From contig JBCCEF010000009.1 in the NCBI GenBank assembly GCA_039030395.1, positions 117,778 through 181,777 on the forward strand: a DNA stretch of 64,000 nt, written 5' to 3'. Within the stretch, counting starts at the first letter, position 1. Every line of letters begins with the position of its first letter. Below, piece after piece: positions 36,709 to 46,131 of the stretch. Source of the stretch: Acidobacteriota bacterium. Its GTDB lineage: Bacteria; Acidobacteriota; Thermoanaerobaculia; Multivoradales; JBCCEF01. The notes beneath the pieces are model-generated. The model had not been told where the DNA came from, did not search any database, and saw only the letters and a list, made by a program, of their open reading frames with translations. Position numbers and translations under genes: made by a program.

Positions 36709-38071
36709 GAGCCGGGTATCGATGAGTTTTCGACACCCGGCTTTTCACCTCTCCCTGGGAAAGTTGTGTGATCAGGCGATCGCCGGCCGCAACCTTCGAA
36801 GCATCGCGCACCACCCGGCCCGCACCATCGCGGGTCAAGCTGAATCCGCGCTCCAAGGTGCGCCGCGGAGAGAGCTGCCGGCACAGGCGCTCCCAGCCGG
36901 CCAGGGCCAGGCGGCCTTCCCGCAGACGATCCTCACTCCGGTCGGCAATCGCCCGCAGGACCTCTTCGAGCCGCGCCGACCGGCGCGCCAGGGCGCGCGG
37001 GGCTTCGCGCGCCAGGCGCCGATTCCGCTCCTCCAGGGCGCTGGACCGAGCGCGCAAGGCCGACCCACCGAGGCGCGCCAGAGAGCGTCCGCGCCCAGCC
37101 AGGCGGACCGCCGCCGAAGCCAACCGCAGGCGAGCCACCGGCACCATGCGGGCGGCGCCGGCCAGCTTCTCGCGCTGGGTCTGGAGCTGCCGAAGGGCGG
37201 TGCGCGGAATCTCTCGGTTCAGATCCTCCAGCCGAAGGTCCGCCTGGGCGACGCGCTCGATCACGACCTCCGCCGCCTTGGTCGGCGTGGTGACGGCGGT
37301 GTGGGCCACCACATCGGCAATGGCCACATCGATCTCGTGGCCCAGTCCCGTCACCACCGGAACCGGCGCCCGGGCAATCGCCTCGGCCACCGCCCGCTGA
37401 TCGAACACCGCCAGATCGCTGCGCGAGCCGCCGCCGCGGACCATCACGATGGCGTCGGCCCCCACCTCGCCGGCGGCGCCCAGAGCCGAAACCAGTTCCG
37501 CCTCGGCGGCGGCGCCCTGTACAGAGGAATGGATCAGGGTCACCCGAAAGCCGTAGCCGCTCTCTTCGAGGGACGACAGAAAATCGTGGTAGGCCGCGCT
37601 GTCAGCGGAGGTGATGAGGGCGAGGGAGAGGGGCAGCTCCGGCATCGGCAAAGAGCCGTTGGTATCGAGCAGTCCCGCCGCCGTCAACGCCGCGAGGGTC
37701 TCCCGTCGCTGCTGCTCCAGACGGCCGAGGGTGTAGGTGGGATCGATCTGCCGCAGCACAAACTGCAGGCGCCCGGCGGGAGGATAGAAATCGAGATTCC
37801 CCCGGCACCGGATCTCCACCCCCTCCGCCAGGGGCTCCGCGGACCGGCCCAAACGCAGCCGGTCCCCGCGCCACAGCACCGCGTCGAGTTTGCCCTGGAT
37901 CCCTTCCCGGCCGTCCTTCTCCACCAGCTCGAAGTAGCTGTGGCCGCGCTGACTGGGCCGCAACCGCTGGACCTCCCCCACCACCCAAACGGAGTAGAAA
38001 CCCTGGGCCAGGAAATCCCGCACCTCCTCGCAAAGCTGCGAGACACTGTAGGTTTCTTCGTCGAAGGGCAC
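36662..38071 (-). CDS. xseA: Exodeoxyribonuclease VII large subunit
   Basis: 469 residues. An N-terminal OB fold (VWVVGEVQRLRPSQRGHSYF) is followed by the catalytic domain (ALITSADSAAYHDFL, VMVRGGGSRSDLAVFDQRAVAEAI, PVVTGLGHEIDVAIADVVA) and a long helical arm. With XseB it degrades single-stranded DNA to acid-soluble oligonucleotides in repair. The family C-terminal end is recognisable up to LSQGEVKSRVS; the remaining residues (from KTHRYPAPSPEGEAAAE) are low-complexity and encoded by the inverted element. That tail is probably harmless but foreign. Confidence 0.95.
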   Translation of the reverse strand: MPFDEETYSVSQLCEEVRDFLAQGFYSVWVVGEVQRLRPSQRGHSYFELVEKDGREGIQGKLDAVLWRGDRLRLGRSAEPLAEGVEIRCRGNLDFYPPAGRLQFVLRQIDPTYTLGRLEQQRRETLAALTAAGLLDTNGSLPMPELPLSLALITSADSAAYHDFLSSLEESGYGFRVTLIHSSVQGAAAEAELVSALGAAGEVGADAIVMVRGGGSRSDLAVFDQRAVAEAIARAPVPVVTGLGHEIDVAIADVVAHTAVTTPTKAAEVVIERVAQADLRLEDLNREIPRTALRQLQTQREKLAGAARMVPVARLRLASAAVRLAGRGRSLARLGGSALRARSSALEERNRRLAREAPRALARRSARLEEVLRAIADRSEDRLREGRLALAGWERLCRQLSPRRTLERGFSLTRDGAGRVVRDASKVAAGDRLITQLSQGEVKSRVSKTHRYPAPSPEGEAAAEPPGTG

Positions 38072-38098
38072 AGCAGGCTAAGCGGTCAAGGCGAACCC

Positions 38099-38135
38099 GG
38101 CCCTCGCAGGGCCGCAGGCGTACTCGCAGTACGCC
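38099..38135. repeat. Two adjacent hairpins with identical CGC loops
   Basis: GGCCCT-CGC-AGGGCC (38099-38113) and GGCGTACT-CGC-AGTACGCC (38117-38135), perfect stems, in the 114-base gap upstream of xseA and after the stop of the next gene. No T-run follows. This looks like a short palindromic intergenic repeat or a bidirectional stop/processing site; I see only one copy in the window. Confidence 0.4.
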
Positions 38136-38185
38136 GAGGACGCGGAGAGGCCGAGGGACACCGCAGATGCAGGTGCATACGCTCT

Positions 38186-38734
38186 TTAGTGGTACGTCTT
38201 GAGTTCGCTTGAGGTCGCCAGCGGAATCGACTCCGCCCACTCGATGGCCTTGGGATCACCCACCGTCAGCTTCTCGAGAAACCGCACCGCCTCGTCGCGC
38301 TCATGGAAAAGCCGCCAAATGAAGGTGTGGCCAGCAGGCGCGGTAAAGTAGGTGAAATTCTTTGCTCCGTCGCTGAGATCGAAGCCTAAATTCCCTTCGC
38401 CGTTGACACCGACACAAGCCAAGGCCACCGCTCGAAACGCCAGCGCGAGGGCCTTTAGAGGTTCCTCGAATTCACCCAGCTCTTCTTTCGAGAGGGGAGA
38501 GTGGTATAAGGCGATGCGATCACTGCTCTCCGAGGCGAGGAGATTGTAGGCCACGTCATGGCGGTCCATGGCGTCCTTGGTTTCGGCGGTGGTGACGAAG
38601 ACGTCATCGGTGCCGGTGACCTTGTAGGTGATCGCGTAGGTATCGTCGTCGAAGCGCGAGAAAGCCTCCGGCAGGATGCCCTCGTCTTCGATAGTGAAAT
38701 AGAACAATCGGCTCATCAAACTTCGTGCATTCAT
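38186..38734 (-). CDS. Hypothetical cytoplasmic protein (182 aa)
   Basis: Not recognised. No signal peptide or membrane segment. The N-terminus is beta-rich (LFYFTIEDEGILPEAFSRF, DTYAITYKVTGTDDVFVTT), followed by an alpha/beta stretch with FTYFTAPAGHTFIWRLFHER. Starts at 38734 or 38716 (MSRLFYF) are equally possible, since neither has a good ribosome binding site. It is transcribed towards xseA, with paired hairpins in between. Its codon use matches its neighbours, so it looks like a real gene. Confidence 0.55.
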   Translation of the reverse strand: MNARSLMSRLFYFTIEDEGILPEAFSRFDDDTYAITYKVTGTDDVFVTTAETKDAMDRHDVAYNLLASESSDRIALYHSPLSKEELGEFEEPLKALALAFRAVALACVGVNGEGNLGFDLSDGAKNFTYFTAPAGHTFIWRLFHERDEAVRFLEKLTVGDPKAIEWAESIPLATSSELKTYH

Positions 38735-38869
38735 GAGATCATTTCCCAGTCGTCTTCAGTAGAGGCCCCACATGAACATCTTGCAGGGAGCGGTTTTGAG
38801 GGAACCTCCGGGCGCCGGACAGCGGAGCGGAACGTCCGCCAAGCGCGCGAACTCGTAGGGTAGCAGAAC

Positions 38870-41800
38870 TTGATCGAAGCTGCGGAAACAACTCCCTCAT
38901 CGGACCGAGCACCGAACTCGGAGAGCCTGCTCTTGCCGGCCGGCCTGCTCCACATCTGGCCGCGATCGGAACCGGCCTTGTGGCACGCGTTGACGGAACA
39001 TCTGGCCGAGTCCGTAGGCCCCGATGCGGGGGTGCATCCCGTCCATCGAGGCCTGCTGGCGGTGCTCCCCACCGGCAATGATCCGGCCGTCCTCGACACC
39101 GCCGTGTCCTACGGCCGCTTTCTGCTGGCGGCGGCGCGCCGGCCGCGCAGCGGCGGAGGCGCCGAAGCGGCGATGCTGGCGTCTCCGGGGCAGGTTCGCC
39201 TGCAGCGCGGCCGCCTGACCATCGAGCCGGATCACCTATTCGAGAATCTGGTCTCCTCCCCTCCAGATCTACAGTCCGGCGACGTGCACCTCACCGGCCG
39301 GGCGCTGCGCTCCCTCGAAATCCAGCGAGAAGGAGAGCCGACGGATCCGCTGATCGGAGCCACCGGGCGCTCCGTTCCGATCTTCCGCCTGGGCCACGTC
39401 CACAAGACCCATCGCCTGTGGCGCAATCCCGCGCCGGTCGGCCGGCGCGTTCGAGCCGCTCCGCGGCCGAGGATCGAAGAGAGCCTGCGGGAAGCTCTCC
39501 GGAGCCCGGTCCTGCGGGTGCAGGGAGCGATGGGGGTCGGCAAAACCCGCGCCGTTCTCGAAGCCCTCGACCCGGATGCGCGTCGGATCCTGCGAGTGGT
39601 CGTGCCGGCCGCCCGATCCGCCGTGCCACCGCTGGCGGCGCAGCTCGCGCGCGGACTCCTGCAGCTCGCCGATGCCGACGAGCGGACCGAGCTGGTCGCC
39701 CTGATCAACCGCCTCACCGACGTCCGCCGGCAAGAATTGACCGGCCGCTCCCCCGATCACGGCGAATTCACCGCCGACTCCATCGCTCAACTCCTGCGCC
39801 GAGCCGCCACCGGCCGGGCAAAGAGCGGTGGCCTGCCCCTTACCCTGATCTGCGACGACCTGGAGCGAGCCTCCGAACCCGAGATCGCGCAGCTCCACGA
39901 GTTGGCGACCGGCTGCGACCCGGCCACCTTCCAGCTCGTCCTGATCGGCCGCAACCAAGTGCCCTGGCCGGAGGACATCGCAACCGTCGACATCGGCACC
40001 TTCGAGAGCGAGGAGATGGCAGGGCTCGGCGCCAACCTGTTCAGTGGGCTCTCCCTGCCGGAGGTCGTTCAGCATCGCCTCCTGGCCGCCTCCGGCGGCA
40101 ATCCCTTCGTCCTCGAAGAGGGCCTCGCCGCCCTCATCCACGGTAAAAAACTGCGCCAGATCTACGGCAGCTTTTTCTTCAGCGGCGACGACGACGTCGG
40201 GTTCCAGCCCTCCGCCCGTTTGATCGGTCATGTCGAAAGCGAACTACGCTCGCACGGCCATGCCCTGCCGATGCGCCTGCTGGCGGCGGCAAACGTCCCG
40301 GTATCCGGGCCGGAATTGCGGTCCGCGGCCTCGCTGCTGAATCCGTCCGAGGCCGGAGATGCGGCGTGGCATAAGCCGTTGCTGGGAAACGGCTGGCTGG
40401 CAAACGGCGACTCCCCCTGGGGGAAGGGCCTGGCCTACACCGCCGTCGGCATCCAACAGGCGGTGGCGGCAACGGTCGGGGATCCCCAGACCTACCGCCA
40501 CGCGGTGGGCGAGCTGTTGGTCGAGCTGTCGTCCGACGACTCCGCCCGCTGGCAGGCCTACCACTTGATCGCCGGCAGCCCGGAGGCGGTGCCGGTCCTG
40601 CTGCGCGTCGCCCGCTCGCGCAACGTCGACGGCGCCGACCGGCCGGCCCAGGACGAACACCTGCTGGCCGCTCTCACCCACGAAGTGGTGGCCCACCGGG
40701 AACGCAACGGCGACTCCGAAACCGAGCTGAAGCTGCTGATGGCCTTGCTGCCCATCGCCCTCAACACCGCGAACCTCGAAGGCTTGGCCGGCGAACTCAA
40801 GCACGCCATGCACCTAGCGCTCCAACAATCCGTTTCGGGACCGGAGCAAATCCTCGCCCTGGCCCGCCTCAAGGCCGACCTCGACCGGCGCGAAGGTCGC
40901 CTGGACAAAGCCGAAGAGACCCTGCGCTCGGCCCTCAAATCCTCGCGCACCGCGGACGAAGCGGGCAAGGCCGCCCTCCTCCTCCAGCTCGGTCGCGTGC
41001 TGATGGAGCAGCAGCGCTACGAAGAGGCCGAAGGCCTGCTGGAAAAAGTCCTGGAGCCGATCGAACGACCGGGGTTCGAGGCCCTGTCGGCCACCTGCCG
41101 CTTCTACCTCGGCAACATCGCCCTACGCCAAAACCGATTCGAAGGAGCCGGCGAGCATCACCGTCGGGCGCTGGAGCAGCGCCTAGCGCGGCCGAAGATC
41201 GAGCAGGGCAAGCCGACCATCGCCTCCCTCACCGCCTTGGGCGCCGTGTGCCTCGCCATGGGTCGCTATTCGGAGTCCCTGGAGCACTACCAGGAGGCCG
41301 AGCGCCGCGCCCGGGAACTGGGAGACAAACTGGAGCTGCCCTTCGCCCTTCTCGGCCTCGGCGAAGTGCTCGGGCGGCTGGGCGACTTCGCCGCCGCTTC
41401 GAGCCCGCTGCGCCACGCCCTGGTGATGCGCGAGCAATCCGGAGACGACCTCGGCGAAGCCCTCGCCCGGCTGGCGGTGGCCCGCAACCACCTGGACCTC
41501 GATCGCCCGCAGGACGCCCTGCGCGAAGCCCGAGAAGCCCACTTCCGCATCAGCCTTCTGCCGGAAACCCCCTTCAACGGCGAGGCCAACCGCCTCCTCG
41601 GGCGGATTCAGCTCCACCGCCGGCACACCGCCGAGGCCCGCGAACACCTGCTCAAGGCGCTGCAGTTCCACCTCAACCAGCGCGACGAAGTGGCCGCGGC
41701 CTTCGACCGCTCCTGGCTGCTCGAGGCCGCCCTGGTGGAAGAGCGAGCGGACGTGCTCACCCTGCTGGTCTCAGAACTGAAGAGTTTCCTCGACCAGCAC

Positions 41801-42034
41801 ATCTATCCGGAACAGGGCGAACGACTGGACTATCGCGTCTACCGGGGGCTCGATTGGCTGCACCAGAGGCAGCAAGGGACCGAAAGTCCGTTGCCCTTCC
41901 TCGAACGGGCCTATGAGGCCCTCCTGCGCAAGGCCGGCCGCATCGAGCCGGAGGTACGCCAGCACTTTCTCTACCAAATACCGGAGAACCAGGAGATCCT
42001 GGTGGCCGCCACCAAGAACGGCATCACCGGGTAG
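38870..42034 (+). CDS. Large P-loop ATPase with TPR repeats and cyclase-like N-terminus
   Basis: 1,054 residues, no signal peptide. Residues 20-190 resemble a degenerate class III nucleotide cyclase (RGLLAVLPTGNDPAVLDTA; SGDVHLTGRALRSLE as in ...GxVxLTxRA...), with no catalytic aspartates visible. A STAND/AAA-like NTPase follows: Walker A VQGAMGVGKT (about 220), Walker B LTLICDDLE (about 325). TPR repeats fill the second half (from about 640: EQILALARLKADLDRREGRL, EEAEGLLEKVL, AMGRYSESLEHYQEAERRA). This is the layout of cytoplasmic signalling switches. The start is a TTG with a weak GGGTAG upstream, so the exact N-terminus is uncertain. Confidence 0.7.
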   Translation: MIEAAETTPSSDRAPNSESLLLPAGLLHIWPRSEPALWHALTEHLAESVGPDAGVHPVHRGLLAVLPTGNDPAVLDTAVSYGRFLLAAARRPRSGGGAEAAMLASPGQVRLQRGRLTIEPDHLFENLVSSPPDLQSGDVHLTGRALRSLEIQREGEPTDPLIGATGRSVPIFRLGHVHKTHRLWRNPAPVGRRVRAAPRPRIEESLREALRSPVLRVQGAMGVGKTRAVLEALDPDARRILRVVVPAARSAVPPLAAQLARGLLQLADADERTELVALINRLTDVRRQELTGRSPDHGEFTADSIAQLLRRAATGRAKSGGLPLTLICDDLERASEPEIAQLHELATGCDPATFQLVLIGRNQVPWPEDIATVDIGTFESEEMAGLGANLFSGLSLPEVVQHRLLAASGGNPFVLEEGLAALIHGKKLRQIYGSFFFSGDDDVGFQPSARLIGHVESELRSHGHALPMRLLAAANVPVSGPELRSAASLLNPSEAGDAAWHKPLLGNGWLANGDSPWGKGLAYTAVGIQQAVAATVGDPQTYRHAVGELLVELSSDDSARWQAYHLIAGSPEAVPVLLRVARSRNVDGADRPAQDEHLLAALTHEVVAHRERNGDSETELKLLMALLPIALNTANLEGLAGELKHAMHLALQQSVSGPEQILALARLKADLDRREGRLDKAEETLRSALKSSRTADEAGKAALLLQLGRVLMEQQRYEEAEGLLEKVLEPIERPGFEALSATCRFYLGNIALRQNRFEGAGEHHRRALEQRLARPKIEQGKPTIASLTALGAVCLAMGRYSESLEHYQEAERRARELGDKLELPFALLGLGEVLGRLGDFAAASSPLRHALVMREQSGDDLGEALARLAVARNHLDLDRPQDALREAREAHFRISLLPETPFNGEANRLLGRIQLHRRHTAEAREHLLKALQFHLNQRDEVAAAFDRSWLLEAALVEERADVLTLLVSELKSFLDQHIYPEQGERLDYRVYRGLDWLHQRQQGTESPLPFLERAYEALLRKAGRIEPEVRQHFLYQIPENQEILVAATKNGITG

Positions 42035-42099
42035 GAAGGGGCTGAAAATTGAAATTTCAGGCTCAGTCGCAAGGCCGAGCTGATAGAAGTGGAAATCTA

Positions 42100-42951
42100 A
42101 TGAAACCAGCATTCTTCGCTGCGGCCCTTTTCATCACCCTGCTGGCCGAACCGGCCAGCGCCCAAACTCCAATCTTCGGCGACGACTTCGAAAGCTGCGA
42201 CCTCTCCGCCTGGAGCGCCTTCGTGAGCCAGCCGGACCGCGTGCTCCGCTTCACGGACCTCGACCTGCGGGATCCGCACCTCTTCGCCAACGCCGCGCCC
42301 TTCGGCTGCCTCGACATCACCGACGGCCCGGCACCCTTCCCCACCTTCAACGAACAGCTCGCCGACGCCCTGAGCGCAGATGGCGACGACGATGGCTTCC
42401 TCGACCTCTCGCCGCTGCTCGTCTTCCGGCCCTTCGACATCACCGGTACCCACCTGCGGGTGAACCTCGACCCGGGCCAGTGCGACGCGCCTCCGGCGCC
42501 GCTCTCCTGCTTGCGCACCCCGGGACTCTGCGGAGCGCGTCTCTTCTACGACACCTCCGCCGCCGCCTGCCTCAGCCCCCTACCCGCCACCACCAGCGGC
42601 TACACTCCGGCCCTTGCCGAGCCCACCGCCCCCTGCTTCACCAGCCAGGCGGCCGACATCGAAATCGCGCTCCTCGACCTCACCGTGCCGCTCCTCGCCA
42701 CCCAGATCGGAGCCGACGAAAACGCCACCACCGGCCTGCTCTACGGCTTCCTCACCGAAGCTGCGGCGGACGCCCTCCTCCTACCGGCGGAATTTCCCGT
42801 CGTCGGCGGCGACCCCCTCTCGAGCATCCTCCCCGGCGGCACCGGCAACTGCGCCCCCGGCGACGACCGCGACACCTTCAACGGCCAGTCCGGCTGGTGG
42901 TTCTACTTCAACTTCACGGCGGCGGAGCCGGAGGCCTATACGGGGTTCTGA
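42100..42951 (+). CDS. Secreted protein with FESxD-WS motif (283 aa)
   Basis: Signal peptide (FFAAALFITLLAEPASA), and immediately after it IFGDDFESCDLSAWSAF. This resembles the C-terminal motifs of two other secreted proteins here (15582-17093 and 55376-56560) but sits at the N-terminus. The rest is rich in Pro/Ala, Asp and Cys, with no recognised domain (CDAPPAPLSCLRTPGLCGARL; GNCAPGDDRDTFNGQSGWW). Function unknown. It is convergent with the Ig-like metalloprotease gene, with a terminator hairpin between. Confidence 0.65.
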   Translation: MKPAFFAAALFITLLAEPASAQTPIFGDDFESCDLSAWSAFVSQPDRVLRFTDLDLRDPHLFANAAPFGCLDITDGPAPFPTFNEQLADALSADGDDDGFLDLSPLLVFRPFDITGTHLRVNLDPGQCDAPPAPLSCLRTPGLCGARLFYDTSAAACLSPLPATTSGYTPALAEPTAPCFTSQAADIEIALLDLTVPLLATQIGADENATTGLLYGFLTEAAADALLLPAEFPVVGGDPLSSILPGGTGNCAPGDDRDTFNGQSGWWFYFNFTAAEPEAYTGF

Positions 42952-43032
42952 GCCGAAGAAGGCTGACGCTCCGGCTCAGCCTGCAAAACCGCGGACCGAG
43001 CCTTTGCGAGCACCTGCGGCGGAGAACCTATT

Positions 43033-43057
43033 GAGATCCCCGATCAGACGGGATCTC
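43033..43057. terminator. Hairpin between convergent secreted-protein genes
   Basis: GAGATCCC-CGATCAGAC-GGGATCTC: eight perfect pairs, nine bases from the stop of the minus-strand metalloprotease gene and about 80 from the plus-strand stop. CATTATT follows on the plus side. Probably works for both genes. Confidence 0.55.
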
Positions 43058-43065
43058 CATTATTC

Positions 43066-46000
43066 CTAGTTTTGAATCGAGAGATTCCTTCGGAGTGTCG
43101 AACTGGCCCCTTGACTGTCAACGACTATTAGCTCAAGAAGGTAGGTGCCGTTGGCAAAGCCAGTCGAATCAAAGTAAGCCCTCCACCCCACGTAGGGGCA
43201 GTTTGGATCACCTACCGGGTGAATCGTGGTGCAGATCTGATTCCACCAGTACCACTCCACCGCGCCACTGAGTGCCAGAGATTGGCCATCTAGCTTGAAT
43301 TCAAGCCCACCAGCACGCGGGACTCCCGAGCTGTCCGTTGCCCAACCGTCCAATACGACGGCCGTCCCAGAGACGGACGAGTTCTCGGCCGGAATACCGA
43401 TCGCAGCCAGCGGAGGACCATTGTCCTGCGACAGTGAGAAGCTCCGATGGAAGGCCCGAGAAGCACCCGAGGTGTCGGTAGCAGTCACCTGCAAGCTGTG
43501 AGAGCCGGATGGATACCCGGTAGCATCGAAAAAGGCTCTCCAACCCACAACCGGACATTCAGGATCAGGCGTGGGTAGCGAGTCACAGACACCCGTTCGT
43601 TCATACCACTCCACCGGTCCATTCAAAGCTAGCGGCTGGCCGTTGAGTGCGAAGTTTAGACCACTGGTCCGCAGGATGCCGTCGGGATCTGCCGCCCACC
43701 CCTGAAGTCTCACAGCAGCGGTCGCCTGGATGGTCGAGCCCAAAGCAGGAAGATCAATCGTTCCCCGAGGGATTTCGTGAAGCACTGAGATTGGCTGTTC
43801 TCTGGTCACCCAAGAACCCTGCGCATCAAACGCCGTCACCTCCAGGGTATGGCTTCCACTGTCCACTTGGTTCGCATCGAAACGGGTTCGCCAGCCAACG
43901 TATGGGCAGAACGGGTCGCCAACAGGCTGGTGCGTGGTGCAAATCGAGTTCCACCAGAACCACTCCACGGGTTGATTGAGGATCAAAGATGTTCCATTGA
44001 TCTTGAAAGCCAGTCCACCCGATCGTGGAATGCCGCCATCGTCCGTCGCCCAGCCCTCCAAGACAACTGAGCGCCCAGCCACCGTCTCACCTGGCGCGGG
44101 CAGTCCAACCGCCAACAGCGGAGCCCCATTGGTCGGGTTGTTGATATGCAACGTGCGCTGAACGGAACTCGAAAGCCCGCGGGTATCCGTAACCCTCACC
44201 TCTAGGGTGTGGGTACCGTTGGCGTAGCCCGTGGAGTCGAAGGCGGCCTGCCACCCGACATTGGGGCAATGGGGATCTCCCACCGGTTCACTGCCGCAAA
44301 TACTCGCTCTCGCATACCAGGATGGCGGCGTCGCGATCTGCAACGGGGCACCGTCCAGAAAGAACTCTGGACCGCTTCTCACCACCCCATCACCGTCGGT
44401 CGCCCATCCTGAGATCGTCACCGCGTCACCCGCCACGCTCGCTCCCGCAGTGGGCTGATCCACCGCCATGCGGGGAGCCTCGTTGGCCGAGCCACCGTTC
44501 GCCACCACCACCGTGAGCCGTGGGGACAAGGTGATATTGCCGCATACATCGTGCGCCCGCGCCCGCACCACGTAGCTACCATCGCCAAGGGTCGTGGTGT
44601 TCCAAGAATGCGCATACGGAGCGCTCCGGTCCGCACTCTGGAGCTGACCATCGACTAGAAATTGCACCCTGTCGATGCCCACCGCCGAGTAGGCCGTGGC
44701 ACGAATCTCGTGGGTACCCGAGACCGTGGCGCCGTCCTGCGGCGAGGTCACCGAAACGGTAGGAGGCTGGGCGCTGGCGCACGGCTCCTCGACGTGGATC
44801 GTGACGTCGTGCCCCGAAACCAAACCCTCGTAATCCCCCGCATAGACCGTGAGGCGGTGCTCGCCAGGGGTCAGGTCGGTGGTATCCAGCTCAAAGGAAA
44901 AGCCCGCATGGGGGTCGCAGCGATCGTGCCAGTCACCCAGCGGTGGGGTGCAGGCGGCGGGATTGTGGAGATTCCTCCGGAAGTTGCGGATGGAGGCGGC
45001 CTCCCCATCGATGCCGACGAGAATGTCCTCGATGCCCACCAAATCGATCGCCCAGCCCGAAACCGGCACCCAGCCCGAGACGGTGGCGTTCGGCCGTGGA
45101 GACTGCACGCTGACCCGAGGACCGATCAAACGGTCGCTCGGATCACGATCGCCCGGGTCGCCAGGCAAGAGCCCTTCTCCCAAGCGCCAATTGAACACGT
45201 ACTTGTAGGAAGTTTGAGAGTTCCCATTCTGCTCGGTAGTGACGACGCACTGCACCTGAACATTGCGCCCAAAAGTCCACCGCCCTGCCGCAAACGGATT
45301 ATTGCCGGCCCAATCGCTCCAGTTCTCCTCGACGACTTCATACTCCAAGTCGGTGCCCCCGCCATCACCTGGATCGGCCTCTCCAGGTCCCGTGAACTCG
45401 CACGGATGTGGGGCCGTTTCTGGATTGGGCGGTTGATAGGCATTGCATTCAAGATTGCCGTCATTGAGCCTGTTCGCCAGGTAGCAATGTTGCGTATTAA
45501 TCTGGCGGTTGGCGCTGGTACTGCCACCGGCAAAAGTTTCGGCCATCAGTGAATCATCACAGTCGTCATGGGCCAGGCCGAGAGCGTGGCCTAGCTCATG
45601 AGCGAGGGAATCGCGGCCGAAGTCGGAGTCGTAGTCTACTTTTCCATCAATGCAAGGGATCGAGTGATTGGGAATGTCTGGGCAATACTCGAAGATCGTG
45701 ATCGTATTGTCGTTAGGGTCGTAGAACGCAACAGAGTAGCCGTCGCCTCCCGCAGGCCGGGCTCTCTCTGGAAGCATGGAGATCATCATAGAAATCTTCT
45801 CCGGTCCACAGTGTTCCATTGGTCCCAGAACCGGAGGTTTTCCCGAAAAATCGGCTACAAAGGTGGGAACCTTCCCGTAGTGGGTGCATGTATCGTTCCA
45901 GAGATCGCCGGCGGCTTGCAGTCCCGCCTCGGACAGGTTCCCGCTCAGCCGGGCCAGGTCATTCACGAAGAGCGTCACCGTGGAGCCACAACCGAGGTCG

Positions 46001-46131
46001 TCAATGCTCATGAAGAAGCTCGGGGCTTGTGGATCCCCGCCGTTGGCACAGAGTTGCCCCTCCACCGAGAACGAGAGCGAGCACAAGAGCGTAATAGCTA
46101 CTCCGTAGGCGAACCTGGTAACAACGCTCAT
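43066..46131 (-). CDS. Secreted matrixin-like zinc metalloprotease with Ig-like modules (1,021 aa)
   Basis: Signal peptide (ITLLCSLSFSVEGQ). The protease domain (about 50-215) carries the metzincin zinc site HELGHALGLAH (178-188) and a likely Met-turn at Met196 (DSLMAETF). Then come Ig-like/beta domains (VSVTSPQDGATVSGTHEIRA), and from about 575 to the end four ~110-residue repeats. Each repeat has GWATD, an LDG/LNG strand, VEWYWWNQIC or a variant, GDPxCPYVGWR and GxHxLEV. Cys pairs in the repeats suggest disulphides and export beyond the cytoplasm. It is the last gene of an operon; its ATG overlaps the previous gene's TGA by four bases. Confidence 0.85.
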   Translation of the reverse strand: MSVVTRFAYGVAITLLCSLSFSVEGQLCANGGDPQAPSFFMSIDDLGCGSTVTLFVNDLARLSGNLSEAGLQAAGDLWNDTCTHYGKVPTFVADFSGKPPVLGPMEHCGPEKISMMISMLPERARPAGGDGYSVAFYDPNDNTITIFEYCPDIPNHSIPCIDGKVDYDSDFGRDSLAHELGHALGLAHDDCDDSLMAETFAGGSTSANRQINTQHCYLANRLNDGNLECNAYQPPNPETAPHPCEFTGPGEADPGDGGGTDLEYEVVEENWSDWAGNNPFAAGRWTFGRNVQVQCVVTTEQNGNSQTSYKYVFNWRLGEGLLPGDPGDRDPSDRLIGPRVSVQSPRPNATVSGWVPVSGWAIDLVGIEDILVGIDGEAASIRNFRRNLHNPAACTPPLGDWHDRCDPHAGFSFELDTTDLTPGEHRLTVYAGDYEGLVSGHDVTIHVEEPCASAQPPTVSVTSPQDGATVSGTHEIRATAYSAVGIDRVQFLVDGQLQSADRSAPYAHSWNTTTLGDGSYVVRARAHDVCGNITLSPRLTVVVANGGSANEAPRMAVDQPTAGASVAGDAVTISGWATDGDGVVRSGPEFFLDGAPLQIATPPSWYARASICGSEPVGDPHCPNVGWQAAFDSTGYANGTHTLEVRVTDTRGLSSSVQRTLHINNPTNGAPLLAVGLPAPGETVAGRSVVLEGWATDDGGIPRSGGLAFKINGTSLILNQPVEWFWWNSICTTHQPVGDPFCPYVGWRTRFDANQVDSGSHTLEVTAFDAQGSWVTREQPISVLHEIPRGTIDLPALGSTIQATAAVRLQGWAADPDGILRTSGLNFALNGQPLALNGPVEWYERTGVCDSLPTPDPECPVVGWRAFFDATGYPSGSHSLQVTATDTSGASRAFHRSFSLSQDNGPPLAAIGIPAENSSVSGTAVVLDGWATDSSGVPRAGGLEFKLDGQSLALSGAVEWYWWNQICTTIHPVGDPNCPYVGWRAYFDSTGFANGTYLLELIVVDSQGASSTLRRNLSIQN

